Assembly: GCA_003024785.1 (NCBI GenBank) | Contig: PUQB01000206.1 | Location: 1-64,000, forward strand | DNA length: 64,000 nucleotides | Source: Selaginella tamariscina | Taxonomy: Eukaryota; Streptophyta; Lycopodiopsida; Selaginellales; Selaginellaceae | Reading direction: 5' to 3' | In this document: positions 1 through 11,689 of the stretch, piece after piece | Layout: each line of letters opens with the position of its first letter | Numbering within the stretch: position 1 is the first letter of the stretch | Position numbers and translations under genes: made by a program | The notes under the pieces: model-generated | Told to the model about the DNA's origin: nothing | Databases searched by the model: none | The model's input: only the letters and a program-made list of their open reading frames with translations

Positions 1-2639
1 GCGCACTCGCTGCCAGGGCTATGGAGATAGCACTTGGCGAGATAAAGCTCTTTAACCAAAAGATTGTGTTTTTTGTATGGCAGAGAAAGAAATCCGTGTT
101 GGTATGACTAGATTTAGGAAATCTTCCGATGTATTTTCTTATGTTTTTAAATTCTAGGTCGATTTGTGAAAATCCCAATTTTTTTTTCTATGTATTCTAT
201 CAAAAATCATGCATTTTTCAAAATCCAAACATATGTTTGGTTATGAAAAATTATTTTCTTGATAGAACATCCCTGGTAACATGGTGTTTAACCGTGTTTC
301 AAATCATGTTTTGAAGCATTGACCATGTTAATGCACACACATCTGTGTTAAAGCGGCTTGTAGTTGTGTTTGCCAAACCACGGAACACGCCATGGTTATG
401 CCGTGTTTTGGAGTTATGATACATACGTGTTACCATAGACTTAAGCTTGTTCTCCAAGTATCCAACATAGGTACTAGAAAAATAAATACTTAGCTCTTTT
501 AATTAATTAGTCCCTAAAAGAATGCAACAGTTGAGTATAAAAGAAGAGCTAATCACGTGGGAAGGTTGATTCCAATAATACAATCGATACAAGGATAATA
601 AAACACCAACCTTCTGGGAGAGGAATTCCATAGCATGTAGGAGGGACAGGTTTAGGAAGCATAATAAGAACGAGAAGACGGTTTCCAAAAGGCATGTACG
701 TCAGTCAAAACCAGGTTTGTCCACGGTGAGTACCCCAATGTTTTCTTTTAATTTGTAACTCAAACACGGTTTGCCTAGTTATTCATAAAGGGAGCAGTGT
801 CGAACTTCCGACCCAAGAAAAATACAATGTTTCTGGTGCTTAATAAATTATAATATTATTCACAACTTATACACCTATTAAATGTGATATTCTTACCTCC
901 GTTTGTTGTTGTTGACATCTAGTCTCTTCTTGTTCCCACTAACTGTTAGCACTTTCGCTCGTTAGATCAATGATCCTTAAGCTGTTGAATAAAGGTGAAA
1001 TAATATTTTCTTAAACGCTTGTGTTAATTCTTTTTTCCATGTTAATACTGTCAAACCCCTTTCCTGAATCACCATGGTTACACGCACTGGTACCTTTAGC
1101 ATGTACATTGGTGCTCTTGTAAAAACTACTACTTCCTTTAACGAGAGAATTGTACTCCTGATATGAGTTACCAATCAAAATATACTTAACATGTGAAGTT
1201 CACTTTTATGTTAAAGTTCTGAGGCAGTGAATAAGTTGTGATTAAGTATGTTTGAAGGATAAGTCTTATGATGATATATCTTAAACATTATTTTCTTTGT
1301 TACCTCCGTGTAATCCATAATTTCATCTTTGTTGTGATATTGGAGTTTATCTTCAATCTTATAAATTTTATAATTAAAAATTTAATAAGTAATAAATTTA
1401 ACTAACTTATAAGTTTTAATGTTCTAAATGTGCCTACATGATGCTAAGGTTTTTGTTTATTGTTGTTGCACAAGAACCTACACAATTATTATTAATTTAA
1501 AATTGAGCAATAAAATAATAACTTAATTATGACTTTCTTTTACTTTTTAAATTGTAACTTTTAATAATTTGTTTAAGATCTTACAGATATTACTTATGGG
1601 TTTCTAAATGTTACATAATTATATTGATTTGTTCAACTCAACATATTAACTCTCTCCTTAGTGTCATCTTGAGTATACTCTTTAACACCCTATAAAACAC
1701 ATTATCACCTATTTACTATTAACAAGGTTAAGTTATAACTTTCTAATTTGTTTCCATGTTTATTAAATTGATCCATGCTGAAAATGTGTGTAATGTGTTA
1801 TAATGAACCCTAACAATATATATCAAATGCTGATTATTAATTGTAAGTTTAGATTACAAAAGTGTGGAGATGGAATGATTTATTTCAAACAGGCATCCGC
1901 AACAGACTAAGAAGACGTTTGAGAAAATCTCATGCAAGGGTGCTATCTCTTAAAACACGGTGATACATGATTTCAGTGTGATTTGCATCTCTACGGAACT
2001 AATCCAAATCCAATATATTGATAGTTCGGCAGAGACTAAGATGTATTCGTGGAACTCCCTCGTTTTAGCATATACATTAAAGGACATTTGATGGAATATC
2101 GGAGACAGATGCTGCCTCCTGGATGGCAAGCAATCCTATCTTCCACATGTCCTAGAGACAGTGAGAATGTTTACTGTGAAGGAACGTTCGCTCATGGACA
2201 TACTCATTTTCAATGACCTGTGCGAGCGAAGATTATAATTTAACATTAGATACATGCATGTGTATGTATGGATGTGAGTGTATCATACATGGTATGAAGT
2301 AGCAAATATATGTGCACACATGTATATAAATATATTTTATAATATATTGAAACTGGCATTAATTAATAACTAATTATCTTAAAATTGCATATCTTTGTTC
2401 TTTTTATTGAATATTGATATTATAGTTATTGTTTAAATCTTATAAAATGTTAAAACTTCAGTTTCAACACTCATCTGAATTTACTAGTTATAGCCTTAAG
2501 AATATATCTTAATTAAATCATTTAAAATTAGTTTTAAAAGTTTTTAATGATAAAAACATTTAAATATCCGGTCCTAAGATTTATAGAATCTACATGATTA
2601 TGTGTTATATTGAAGTGTTTCAGCCAGATAGAGATTAAT
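1..2639. other. AT-rich intergenic DNA upstream of duplication unit 1
   Basis: No gene can be supported here. Reading frames are short and the DNA is AT-rich. Positions 1-105 hold a short open plus-strand stretch running in from the window edge and ending at a stop, which could be the tail of an exon but matches no family I recognise. Positions 1,880-2,240 are less AT-rich than their surroundings and look like eroded coding or transposon sequence, with stops in all frames. This region has no counterpart in the spacer between the two duplication units, so the duplication boundary lies near 2,640. Confidence 0.5.
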
Positions 2640-3029
2640 ACGTGTCATATTAACTAATTGAGAATTAATATGCGACAAAACATTTTTCCAGTGGCCAGAA
2701 TTTACAGTTACGCATGACATGTTATAAGGATCTGTATTCATTCATCTTTCGGTGTATTAATTCGTAGTCCCTGTTTAAAATAACATTCGAGAGGTCATCA
2801 TACTCAAAAATCAATTATTTTCGTGTCATACTTTACAACCATAGAAAATGAACACGAGGTCCTCGTGAAGTCGAAGGCAATCTTTAAGTATATATCAGCT
2901 ACGAAGTACATATTAAGATCCAGGCAGGTTTGCTAAGAATTTGCAGCACGTCCATATGTGTATCCCAGTTCTTGCATCTTTTATATCTCCTACCATTTTG
3001 CGTATCCTGGGTTAAAATCTACATGTAAC

Positions 3030-4346
3030 ATGGCATTGACTTCACAGAGCAGCAATGTAATAGTAGAACCACCTCCCATTAACAATGTAAACGTTATGAT
3101 AAATCCAAGTATTACTAAAACTTACATAGGGAAGTTTCTAATTCGTAGTTATGAAGTCGGTGTAGATCGCAAAACATCAATCCTAACAATAGCTCGTTTG
3201 TTACAGGTGCGTTTCTTATTCATATAACTTAATTAATGAATGTACTTCATTATAGTGTGTAATAATCTTATATTTGTGTTCATTGTGTTAGTTAAGTTTA
3301 TTCTGTATTGCAGGAAGTGGCTGTCAACCATACAGATGCAACCTGGTCTACTGAAGGGCCTAACGGTGGTTTTGGACTCAGTGCAGGCATGCTTAAACAT
3401 GGGTTGATATGGGTGTTTAAAAATCTACACATAGAGGTTGAGGAGTTCCCTCTCTGGTGAGAAATTTATAAATATATTTATGTTTTTGTAACTCGATATT
3501 AATTTTCAGGAAAGATACTATAGAGATCGAGACATGGTGGCAGTTACAATTAGGAAAGACAGTTGGAAAAGAATGGATCATTAGAAACCCAATGACTAAC
3601 AAGTTATTTGCAAGAGCAACAAGGTGTATATATGTGTGTGTGTGCTTACAAAATGATAATCAAGGCTTCTTTCACAGTTCAATGTTGATGATTAACAAGT
3701 CGACTAGACGACTTTGTATGCCCTTAGAATGTCTAAATGAGATCACTCAGTTCTTTTTAGATCCTCCAAGGTACAGAAGAAGAAAATTGTGTCTAAAATG
3801 AATAATTATGTCTTATGGCACAGGTTTGTGTTTGAGAAGAATTCACCCCTTGAAAATTCAAGCTGACCACATTAAACATGGAATTAAGGTATAAAATGCT
3901 TCCTTATTCAAAGAACTTCCGCTGATCTGGAGTTTCCAGCCCATGGCTGAAGACATTGATATGAATAATCACGTCAATAATGTGTCTTACATCAGCTGGC
4001 TGCTTCAGGTATATATATATATACACACATGATGATATATAGTTTTTGACATTTACATAAATATATCAGGGGTTACCGATTGAGTTGCAAATGGCATGTC
4101 AGTTGAAATCTATCTCTCTAGAGTATAAACGAGAGTGCATGCAAGACGATGAAATTATGTCAAAGTCTTATTGCTGCCATTCTGTCTCTTCTTCTTTGCT
4201 AGATTTTAATCATGCATTAGAATTAGCTCGAGATGGTAAAAGAGTTTGCTATGGAAGAACAACATGGGAGAGAAATGAACTTAGAATGTGGGGATTTTGC
4301 AAGTCAAGATCACTTGCCTGAATTGTTCTTAAAATATTCTGTGTAA
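3030..4346 (+). pseudogene. Acyl-ACP thioesterase (FAT family), copy 1, frame-damaged
   Basis: Plant FAT enzymes hydrolyse acyl-ACP in plastids and release free fatty acids. Seven exons fit GT-AG rules: 3,030-3,206; 3,314-3,456; 3,510-3,623; 3,678-3,770; 3,824-3,888; 3,940-4,008; 4,070-4,346. Visible family motifs are IRSYEVGVDRKTSI (exon 1), GFGLSAGMLKHGLIWVFKNL (exon 2), IEIETWWQ and the RATSS exon 3/4 join, and the hot-dog core DIDMNNHVNNVSYISW (exon 6), which aligns with the DLDxNxHVNN block carrying catalytic Asn and His. Exon 7 has SISLEYKRECMQDD, like the family Tyr-Arg-Arg-Glu-Cys block. Exon 2 is in frame here, but exon 5 lacks about 11 bases relative to copy 2 and shifts frame, and exon 7 has a shifted end. 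No clear plastid transit peptide is visible; an in-frame ATG lies upstream at 2,958. The intron between exons 5 and 6 would be only 51 nt. FatA versus FatB cannot be decided. Confidence 0.85.
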
Positions 4347-6576
4347 GATTTTTCGTTGCATGTGAGAATTATTAATTAAAAACTATTTTATCATTGATTT
4401 AAGAAGAAGCTTGGCTATCCTTCATGTTTAACACTCGGAATCTTATAAATATTTTATACATATTCATGACTTATATTGAAAAAGTTAAGGTATTATATTG
4501 AAAATCAAATATGTAATAAAAATCAAAAAATATGATTAACTTACATATATAGGTATGTAATTAATACATATATGTACATTTAATGTATTATCAAGGAAAA
4601 CATTAAATTTTTGTGTGTGTGTGTATTGTACATATGTATTCTTTTAATAAGATCAATATTTTAATTTTGTTTTTAGTTTGTGTAATTACTAATTACTCTG
4701 TATTTATAAACACATAAATGTTATGTATATATATAATATAATCATATATAATAGTTAATTTTTATTACTTATTTTGTAAATATTATGTATAATTATTAAA
4801 TAATGTTGTTTGTTTTTATACATATATGTATGTTACATTATATGTATTGCCACTTTGAAATTCCGATTAGTTATATAAAAGTAGAAAATACTCAATTAAA
4901 GCTTACCACATATTTTATTTAAACATTATTTAATAATATGAAAGGCTTTTAGGTAAATGCATATTCTCTGGGTTTTTTCAACAACATTTTTCCTGGATAG
5001 CAACTAATCAAGTTTAATATAATCATGATTAACATTAACATGAACTCTTCCACACCACACATACATACACCCACCACACCCACTTGTTGACCACTACTCC
5101 ACACACAACTCTTGTAGTGTAACTGTCCATATGCATGCACACACACTTGTAATGTCATTGTTCACACACTTGTAATGCCACTGCTTGTAGCAATAAATAG
5201 AATATTGTATATTGCTTATAATATAATTAGTAATATTATATTATTTTCTTACGTGTAATGTGTGCTTGTAACATTGTGTAACTACAAGTGAGTGTGTGGG
5301 GGTGGCATTATAAGTGTATGTGTGTGTGGACAATGGCGTTACAAGTGCATATGCGGACGTATTTATACAATGTGTGTGTGCTAGGGTTTAGGGTTGTCTA
5401 TGTACGTGTGTTCACACCACACACTCCACACACAGCCCACACACAATGTTGATGCAGTGGCACTACAGGTGTGTGTGGATAGTGGCTAATGTTGAGATAA
5501 ATGTGCTAAGTTCATTGTATTTTTACGATGTATATTATGTACAATACTAGTTGTAAAATTATTTAATGCAATTATTTATTTTATATTATTTTTATTTTTA
5601 TAAAATGTTTATATATTTGACAAATGAGAATTTGATATTATATAACTATTTTGATAAACAAAAATTAAAAAGAATAAGATTTATAACATTTACAATTAGA
5701 AAAGATAACGAAATGGCATTCTTAGAAATATTATATTATATAATTAATTTTACATTTTCACTTTTGACAATATATAAAAAAAATGATGATAAATAACAGA
5801 TAATGAAATAATAATGCACTTGTCATAAATCATCTCTTAATTATTCCTTAATTTTTCAACAATTAAAGTTATAATCTATATAATTAAAATATTCAACTAA
5901 TCATGTCAAGTTTTTAATATATTTATAATTTTATTAATATTCAATATATTTATTAAATGTGGAATATATATTTCCTATATATATATATTGGATTGGAATA
6001 TATCTTACATTACATTTTTCTGAACTTATCATGTAACAGTATATTCCTTTTTGCCATAGTTTGTTAGTCATTTTATTAATACAATGTAAGTGTCTTCTAG
6101 AATCATTAATCAAATTTCTCATTTTTAAATGTGTCAGTGATTTCATATCATTCATTTAAATTTTTCTATTTTTCTATTTTACTATTGTGCCACATTATGT
6201 ATGTTCATTTTGAATTTCTTACCCCAACATATATGTTACTTTTGATAAGGGTTTTATGATTTACATTGCTTTGCATTTGTGTTTTATTGCTCCTTCTCTA
6301 GCCCTTTATATTGTGTAGGAGCAACACTATTGTTGAAGATCTTGATGCCTTCAACTCCATTTCACACTTGGAAAAGTTGAAATGCATAATAATTGCCAAT
6401 CTTTGAACTGAGGGTTCTATATGTTATTAAATGTAAAGTCATTGATTATTTTGAGGTCCATCAACTATAAGCACCTATTGACATGAGTGCATAATTTTAG
6501 TTGAGTGTAAATCAAAAATAATAGTTTAGATTTTCCTAAATTCCTTTTTCTGATGTGTGACATTTGTGAGGGTGGG
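4347..6576. other. AT-rich intergenic DNA downstream of FAT copy 1
   Basis: No coding sequence is supported. The stretch is duplicated at about 31,432-33,611 with many small indels. It contains a TG/CA-rich zone at about 5,040-5,480 and long A/T runs elsewhere. The open frame at 5,566-5,796 is A/T low-complexity and is not a credible gene. Confidence 0.6.
5040..5480. repeat. CA/TG-rich zone with internal inverted repeats
   Basis: The left part is CA-rich (CACACACTTGTAATGTCATTG near 5,143) and the right part TG-rich (CAATGGCGTTACAAGTG near 5,331). The two 17-base strings are inverted repeats of each other with two mismatches, around an AT-rich centre at about 5,200-5,250. Several further ACTTGTAAT / ATTACAAGT-like repeats occur on both sides. 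The unit 2 counterpart at about 32,120-32,530 is similar but lacks about 37 bases near its right end. This may be an old foldback element. Confidence 0.5.
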
Positions 6577-6850
6577 CAACGATTGTCAAAATTGATTTTA
6601 AACCATGGTTTCACTATTCATGAATAGTAAAACCAAAATTTAGGGTTAAATATGTATATTATTTAATATATATTTAATAAATTAATACTATATATTCATA
6701 ATATTAAAGAATATAAATTTTAATTTATGTATTTTATATAATTGAAGATTATCAAAAATCATTATATATATTGAGTTAAATTTTTTTGATCTAAGCCATC
6801 ATGGTTTTTTAGTGGTCTAGGTCATGATCTAAGTCAATTTTGTCAATCTA
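6577..6850. mobile_element. Mutator-like MITE, unit 1 only
   Basis: A 274-bp insert is flanked by the 10-base direct repeat TGAGGGTGGG (6,567-6,576 and 6,851-6,860). Its ends contain the inverted pair ATTGTCAAAATTGA and TCAATTTTGTCAAT (13 of 14 match). The matching place in unit 2 (about 33,611) reads GTGAGGGTGGTCAAATATG with one copy of the repeat and no insert, an empty site. A 9-10 bp target duplication and short non-coding length fit a Mutator-derived MITE. The interior is AT-rich with no coding potential. Confidence 0.8.
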
Positions 6851-7149
6851 TGAGGGTGGGTCAAATATGCTTTATGAGCATGTCTAGTGTTTCCACAATT
6901 GATTGCTACAAAAGGAAATGTTGATTGTGCTCAAATTAATCAATGTAGACATGACTAATACAAGTTGAACTAGAAGTAAGGCATGAGTTTAATTTATGCT
7001 TCCCTAATTGAGTGTCTTGGGATGGACAAAGATTGTCACAAGCGCCATTAATATTATTTCAACAAGTTTGCAATTTACTTCAAGGCTTATAAACAAGTGT
7101 AAAGACTTGCTACTCTCCTGAAAACTCCCTTCTCTCTTGCCCTCAAGGT

Positions 7150-7510
7150 CATAGGTGGATCTAAATAAAGAGTACAAAAATTTACAACGTGGCCACCATT
7201 ATGAATTCCATCCTTATCAATGCCATAAAAGCAAATGAGTGCAATGATTTATCTAGTTCCTAAAGTTCCTGTGAGGTTGTCCAAACATACTCACTAGTCC
7301 AATTCTGAAAAGTGGTAGGGCGTTGCAAAGGCCGAATGGTTACCTTAAAGGTGAACTCCCCTTAATTGGTGATGAATGCCATCAATTGTGACTTGGTTTA
7401 TCCATTGAAACTAAAGGAGTATATTTGTGCCTCGTTACTTCTTCAAGATGGCCTTGGTGAATGGGATGGGGAACAAGTCCTTCTCAGTGGTTGAGTTTGG
7501 CCATCAGTAG
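7150..7510 (-). pseudogene. Family-B Ty3/gypsy reverse transcriptase fragment (distal part)
   Basis: Read on the minus strand, this stretch resembles the middle of a Ty3/gypsy reverse transcriptase: a KDLFPIPFT segment, then an EEVTGHKIYSF-like block and a GYNQV motif (clearest in the unit 2 copy at 37,191-37,601). Frames are broken. Together with 9,166-10,655 it forms one RT gene split by the family-C LTR at 7,511-9,165. The homology fades near 7,150 into unassigned DNA, and the CACTA insertion site of unit 2 corresponds to about 7,133. Confidence 0.7.
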
Positions 7511-9165
7511 TGTCATAGTTTTTAGTATGACTCAACCCTTTATTTTGGACGTTAGGTATTTATAGGAAATTCTAAGCAAAGTTAAAACTTATCTTTTTAA
7601 AAACCCACCCAGATTTTGACGTCTCAATTAAATTAATTGGTTAATGCAGATGAGTTCAACGTGTTGAGTAGGTTAGGAACACCATAGGGTTGCCTAACCC
7701 ACGCCCTAAAACCCACCCTTTGAGTAGGGTTTTAAGGTTGGGAGTTAGGCTAAGTTAAAACACTCATTTCGTTAACTAAATAAGGGGCTAGCAAATTCCA
7801 TGCCAACCCACTTACACATTTAGGAAAGGAGGGGGGGGGGAGGGGGGGGCACTGTAGGTAGAGTATGTAGTAGGAGAGCTCATGTGTTCATGACTGAGTT
7901 CGTTACTCTTTTGTTGGTGCAAGCTTTAACTTGTGTCGTTAAGGTACAACCTTCTGTTGTCGTAACTTCTATATAACATGGGTACATCCCCTTTGAGTAG
8001 CTCATCCTTAACATTGGCAAATCCATATCTGGAAGATCTTGTCAAAATGCACATTCCAAGAGGTTGAGGTTGAGGCTTGTCTCCAGCTCCTCCTCCACAT
8101 CAAGCTAGGTGAACATCATAACTAAAGCAAGGCACTATCCAATTGTGGATGTGGGATCTTATTTAATAGGTTCACATTACCCAATTTCTGAGGGTTCATT
8201 GAGGGGTTCTAAAGTTGGCATTTAAAAGCCACGCTTGTGGCACTTGGTACAGCTCTTGAATCTAAGGGGCTATGGCATGATAGTCCACATCATGGAAGGC
8301 AATGTCACATGAAGATGTGACACTGGGCTAAATGTCACACGTTACAATGCCTAAGGCATGCCCTTTGGGGTTGTGTTATGGGTTTGTCTCCAAGGGGTTG
8401 GACACTTTAGCAATTGTGCTCGCACTATGGTGCTAAGCCTTGGGCATTTACTCAAGGGAGGTTAAGTCTTGTAACTAGGTTGTTTTGGCACACTTGGTTA
8501 AGGAGTGTTCTCTTGTAATCCAAGGTTAAATAACCTAAACTTGTTAGCATGAGCCTTTCATGAGGCACTCGCAAGGTCATGTACTTAAGTTATCCAAACC
8601 TAACCTTAGGTATTTTGCTTAGCAGAACACTCGTGTTGCCTATGGTAACACTCGTGTCCTAAGTACAACCCTAAGTCTAGGGTATAACTTGCCACTCAAA
8701 CCCTCGGTTAGTTGTGGTTTAAGGTACCCCTTATCGCCCTAAAGGGGATGTATGCCCGGATGAGGGTGATTCCTTAAAAGGTAAGTGATGATGCCTTAGC
8801 TTTGTCACAGGGGTATGTGTGAGACACATTTCCTTTGTGGGTTAGGACATGAGCCTATCTAGGTCTACTAGGATACTAAATTTACTTGGGATATTTCTAG
8901 GGTTTAGGGGATGGTCATTTAGGGAACTTAATGTGGGATTCTAAATCTTTTGTTTTAACTAGGCATCTGAGTCAGACTCTTGAAAACTTAGCATTACTCA
9001 CATAAGGTGATGACACCGAATGGCCACTAGGCAGCCACATGTTGCCACAACAATCAATGATAGTGTCATAACTTTTTCCCCCTCCCCAAGGTGAAGGCCA
9101 ATTGGTGTTTATGATAGGCCATTGGTCACTTTAACCCTGTCCGTTTGGGTCTTTTTTTCACAATC
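7511..9165 (+). mobile_element. Family-C solo LTR inserted in family-B RT
   Basis: It begins TGTCATAGTTTTTAGTATGAC, as do the other family-C copies at 14,329, 14,513 and 37,602. It carries the same inner landmarks: GTGCAAGCTTTAACTTGTGTCG, the MMCACTCGTGT motif and a G-rich run (7,831-7,849, interrupted by one A). It separates the two halves of the antisense B reverse transcriptase, which shows it is an insertion. The right end is uncertain by about 100 bases, because B-type RT sequence clearly resumes only around 9,166. No clear target duplication remains. It is present in both units and so predates the duplication. Strand follows the TG-to-CA reading and the TATA-like AAATAAGG-type motif; true transcription direction is unproven. 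Confidence 0.65.
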
Positions 9166-10655
9166 CCACGATCTTTTACCAAGATGGTGAACCCACTAGG
9201 TTAGAATTATGACAAATAACCACTCTAGTTCTTAATGGGGTATACAAAGTCTGCTTCCAGCCACTTGTCAATCTCTTACTTGGCCTTCCATGCATAGTTA
9301 AGATTGATGCATATTGCTGTTGGCAACTAGGCCTCATGTCATGCTTTAGCTTGATCTTGTGCTCCAGTGGTACCCCCTTAGATCATGGTATGTCCCCTTG
9401 TGGATCCAAAGGCACTCAGTGATCCATCCTTGAGATTCAGGCTTGCATGGGTGTATGGGGTTCATTGTTTGTACCTACGTTGACTTACGTGATTGCCGCA
9501 TTAGGGGTTAATGTGATTGCCACATCAGGGGTCATGTTTCACCCATACATTAGCTTGCCGTGGTACTCCTCCTAGGCGGTGGGCAATGTTCCTCAATTCC
9601 TTCATAGATGGCCGATTTGGGATCTGTGCTTCTACAGCTTCCCCCCCTTCCCCCCAGCCTCCAAGGGTCACTTGGTACACCACAACAGTTTCTCGAACCT
9701 CCTGTTAGAGGTCTACTTCCCCTACGATGAATAGGTATGGTAAGCAAGCTAGGATGGCTACTTCTTCTTCATCGTCTAGTTCCCCGCTCCAATTTGGGAG
9801 GTGTTACTCTTGGGATTGGGACTCCGATAGTGGTGCCCGATCTTGCTCCACAGTGACAGATACCAGTTCTTCTTTAGTGGGGAACCGGACTTGTTGGTGC
9901 TCTAGTTCATGTTGCACTTCGTGCCCAGAGCCAAGGCGACTGAGGTAAGTTGAACCCCCTTTGTATGCATGTCAAGAATGACACGTTTATCAAGAACTTG
10001 ATACTCGGGATCTTGATTTTTACCCTCCTCATGATGCCCTTAAAAGCCACCTTGGCTTGATTTGCTATCCATATGAGGAAGGGTGAGGGCTCTGGGGGTG
10101 GCATCTCAACTTCTAGTGGAGTTCTACTGACATGATGTTTACTCCTGATCCTTCATCTATGATCATGTTGTGGATTGTGGCTAGTAACCTAGTTTGTTAT
10201 AGTAGACACATCGTCCACCAAGTCAACTGTTGTTTGTTGCGACCTTGGTGAGGCTATGGTTGGCCTGTGCAGTTCTCGAGTGAGGACTTCATACAACCGG
10301 GGATAGCCGGAGTAGTTTGCCTAGGGTCACTAACATTGGGTTTCTCGCATCTTTCCTGCGAGAGCCTCATGTAATCATGTTGTCCTCCTGCCCCTAGACT
10401 CTGTGCACAACTTATCTACTCCACAACGGTCTTCACCTCTGCATGCTTCTTGGCCCACTGTCTCGACTCCACTAGTTCCACTTCCTCCTCACTTGAGTCC
10501 CCGTCATCCTCCTCCTCGAGGTCGATTGGTGGTCTCATCCTTTCCATCTATTGAGCTTGTGCCATGGTGATGGTCCCACATGGTAGCTCTGGTGGCGACA
10601 TTGCTACATGGTTGGCTTGTGTGCTAGAACCGATGTCGCAAGAGAGAGGGATGGT
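9166..10655 (-). pseudogene. Family-B Ty3/gypsy protease to RT start, antisense
   Basis: On the minus strand, the 10,655-9,900 part resembles a retropepsin region ending in a PWLWG-type motif after the run MPPPEPSPFLIWIANQAKV (about 10,104-9,907). The 9,400-9,200 part resembles the RT entry region (GVPPEHKIKLKHDM and EIDKWLEADFVYRIKNLEW are readable, best in the unit 2 copy). Stops and frameshifts are frequent. The element is split on its upstream side by insertion of element A at 10,656; its gag portion resumes at 20,986. Confidence 0.7.
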
Positions 10656-11260
10656 TGTTAGGATCGTAGTTAGACATTTATAGGATTTCTTGTTATTTCA
10701 TGGGCAAATATAATGGGAAAAATACTAAAAACAATATATATTGTTAAAAACCGAGAGTGGGAAGGATATATCGGAGTACGAGTCACTAACGTAATAGGGC
10801 TAGTCACTACTACAATCCGATGTTTAAGGCAGAGTACGGCATACTTGGATAAGGATAAGAAGGAGTTACAGTAACTGAATGGATATAGGCTAAGAGGTAG
10901 TTACTATAACTGCTAGTACAGGACCATGAGTACGGGTATAAATAGACCAGATTAGGACTAGAAAGGGATCCTGAGTATACTGTTATTTTGTACCATGTGC
11001 TGTGTGTGGACATAATATAAGTTTTCTTTCCCTCTCTATACGTCTATCTCTTACTTATATTTCTGCTTTGATGTATATTATTCATTTTCTCAGTACTGTG
11101 ATGGATCCATAGTACTGCTGCATGCTATAACCTTGCCATTCTTACCCTTTCCCGACCTTCTGATGTCTGATTTCTTTTCTATCTTATTCTGATAGACCCT
11201 TAATACAGGTTTGTCGATGGCGACCTCTACTATGTTTGTTGGTAGGATTCTGGGTTCAAC
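10656..11260 (+). repeat. Element A 5-prime LTR
   Basis: Starts TGTTAGGATCGTAG and ends GGGTTCAAC(A). About 605 bp, matching the 20,380-20,980 LTR. A TATA box TATAAATA is at 10,937-10,944. Just downstream is TATGACGACCACGATGAG, where a primer binding site should lie; it lacks the usual leading TGG, so I cannot assign a tRNA primer. Confidence 0.88.
10937..10944 (+). promoter_or_regulatory. TATA box of element A 5-prime LTR
   Basis: TATAAATA within GGGTATAAATAGACCAG. The same string is conserved in all sense copies of this LTR, for example near 20,651, 41,168 and 51,431 with minor changes. It fits the U3/R boundary of an LTR promoter. Confidence 0.6.
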
Positions 11261-11689
11261 ATATGACGACCACGATGAGATGGTCATGTTAGTAGGTAAC
11301 TGATAATGTGTTTGTAGAATGTACCAGGATGGGTAGACTGATACCCAAAGGAGTGTTGGAGTTTAAAGAGAAATTACAATGGAAGAAGAAGATTGAGGCT
11401 TTTCATAGGCTCAGACGTGAGTCCTCAATATGATAAAGATAGCACAAGCTGATTTATATCAAATGACACAAGAAGAAGAAAACCTAGAAAGACAGCTACC
11501 AGTGATCAACAACAACAACATATGAATAGTCTCGGACTGATGGATAAGTTTAAACAACCTATGTAACAACAACTACAATTCGAGACAGAGCACGAATATA
11601 GAATATGGACTCAACAAAAACTAGAAAATACGACCAATGAGAAGAATGAAGAAGTAAAAATTAAAACAAGTGAATATGCACCACGAAAA

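Noticed and set aside
5566..5796. 76-codon open frame duplicated in unit 2 (about 32,670)
   Set aside because: A/T low-complexity composition (Ile/Lys/Phe/Tyr-rich) and indels between copies argue against a gene.
7130..7145. Unit 1 site as a CACTA excision footprint
   Set aside because: The site has a single TTC and no extra bases, so an unoccupied target is the simpler reading.
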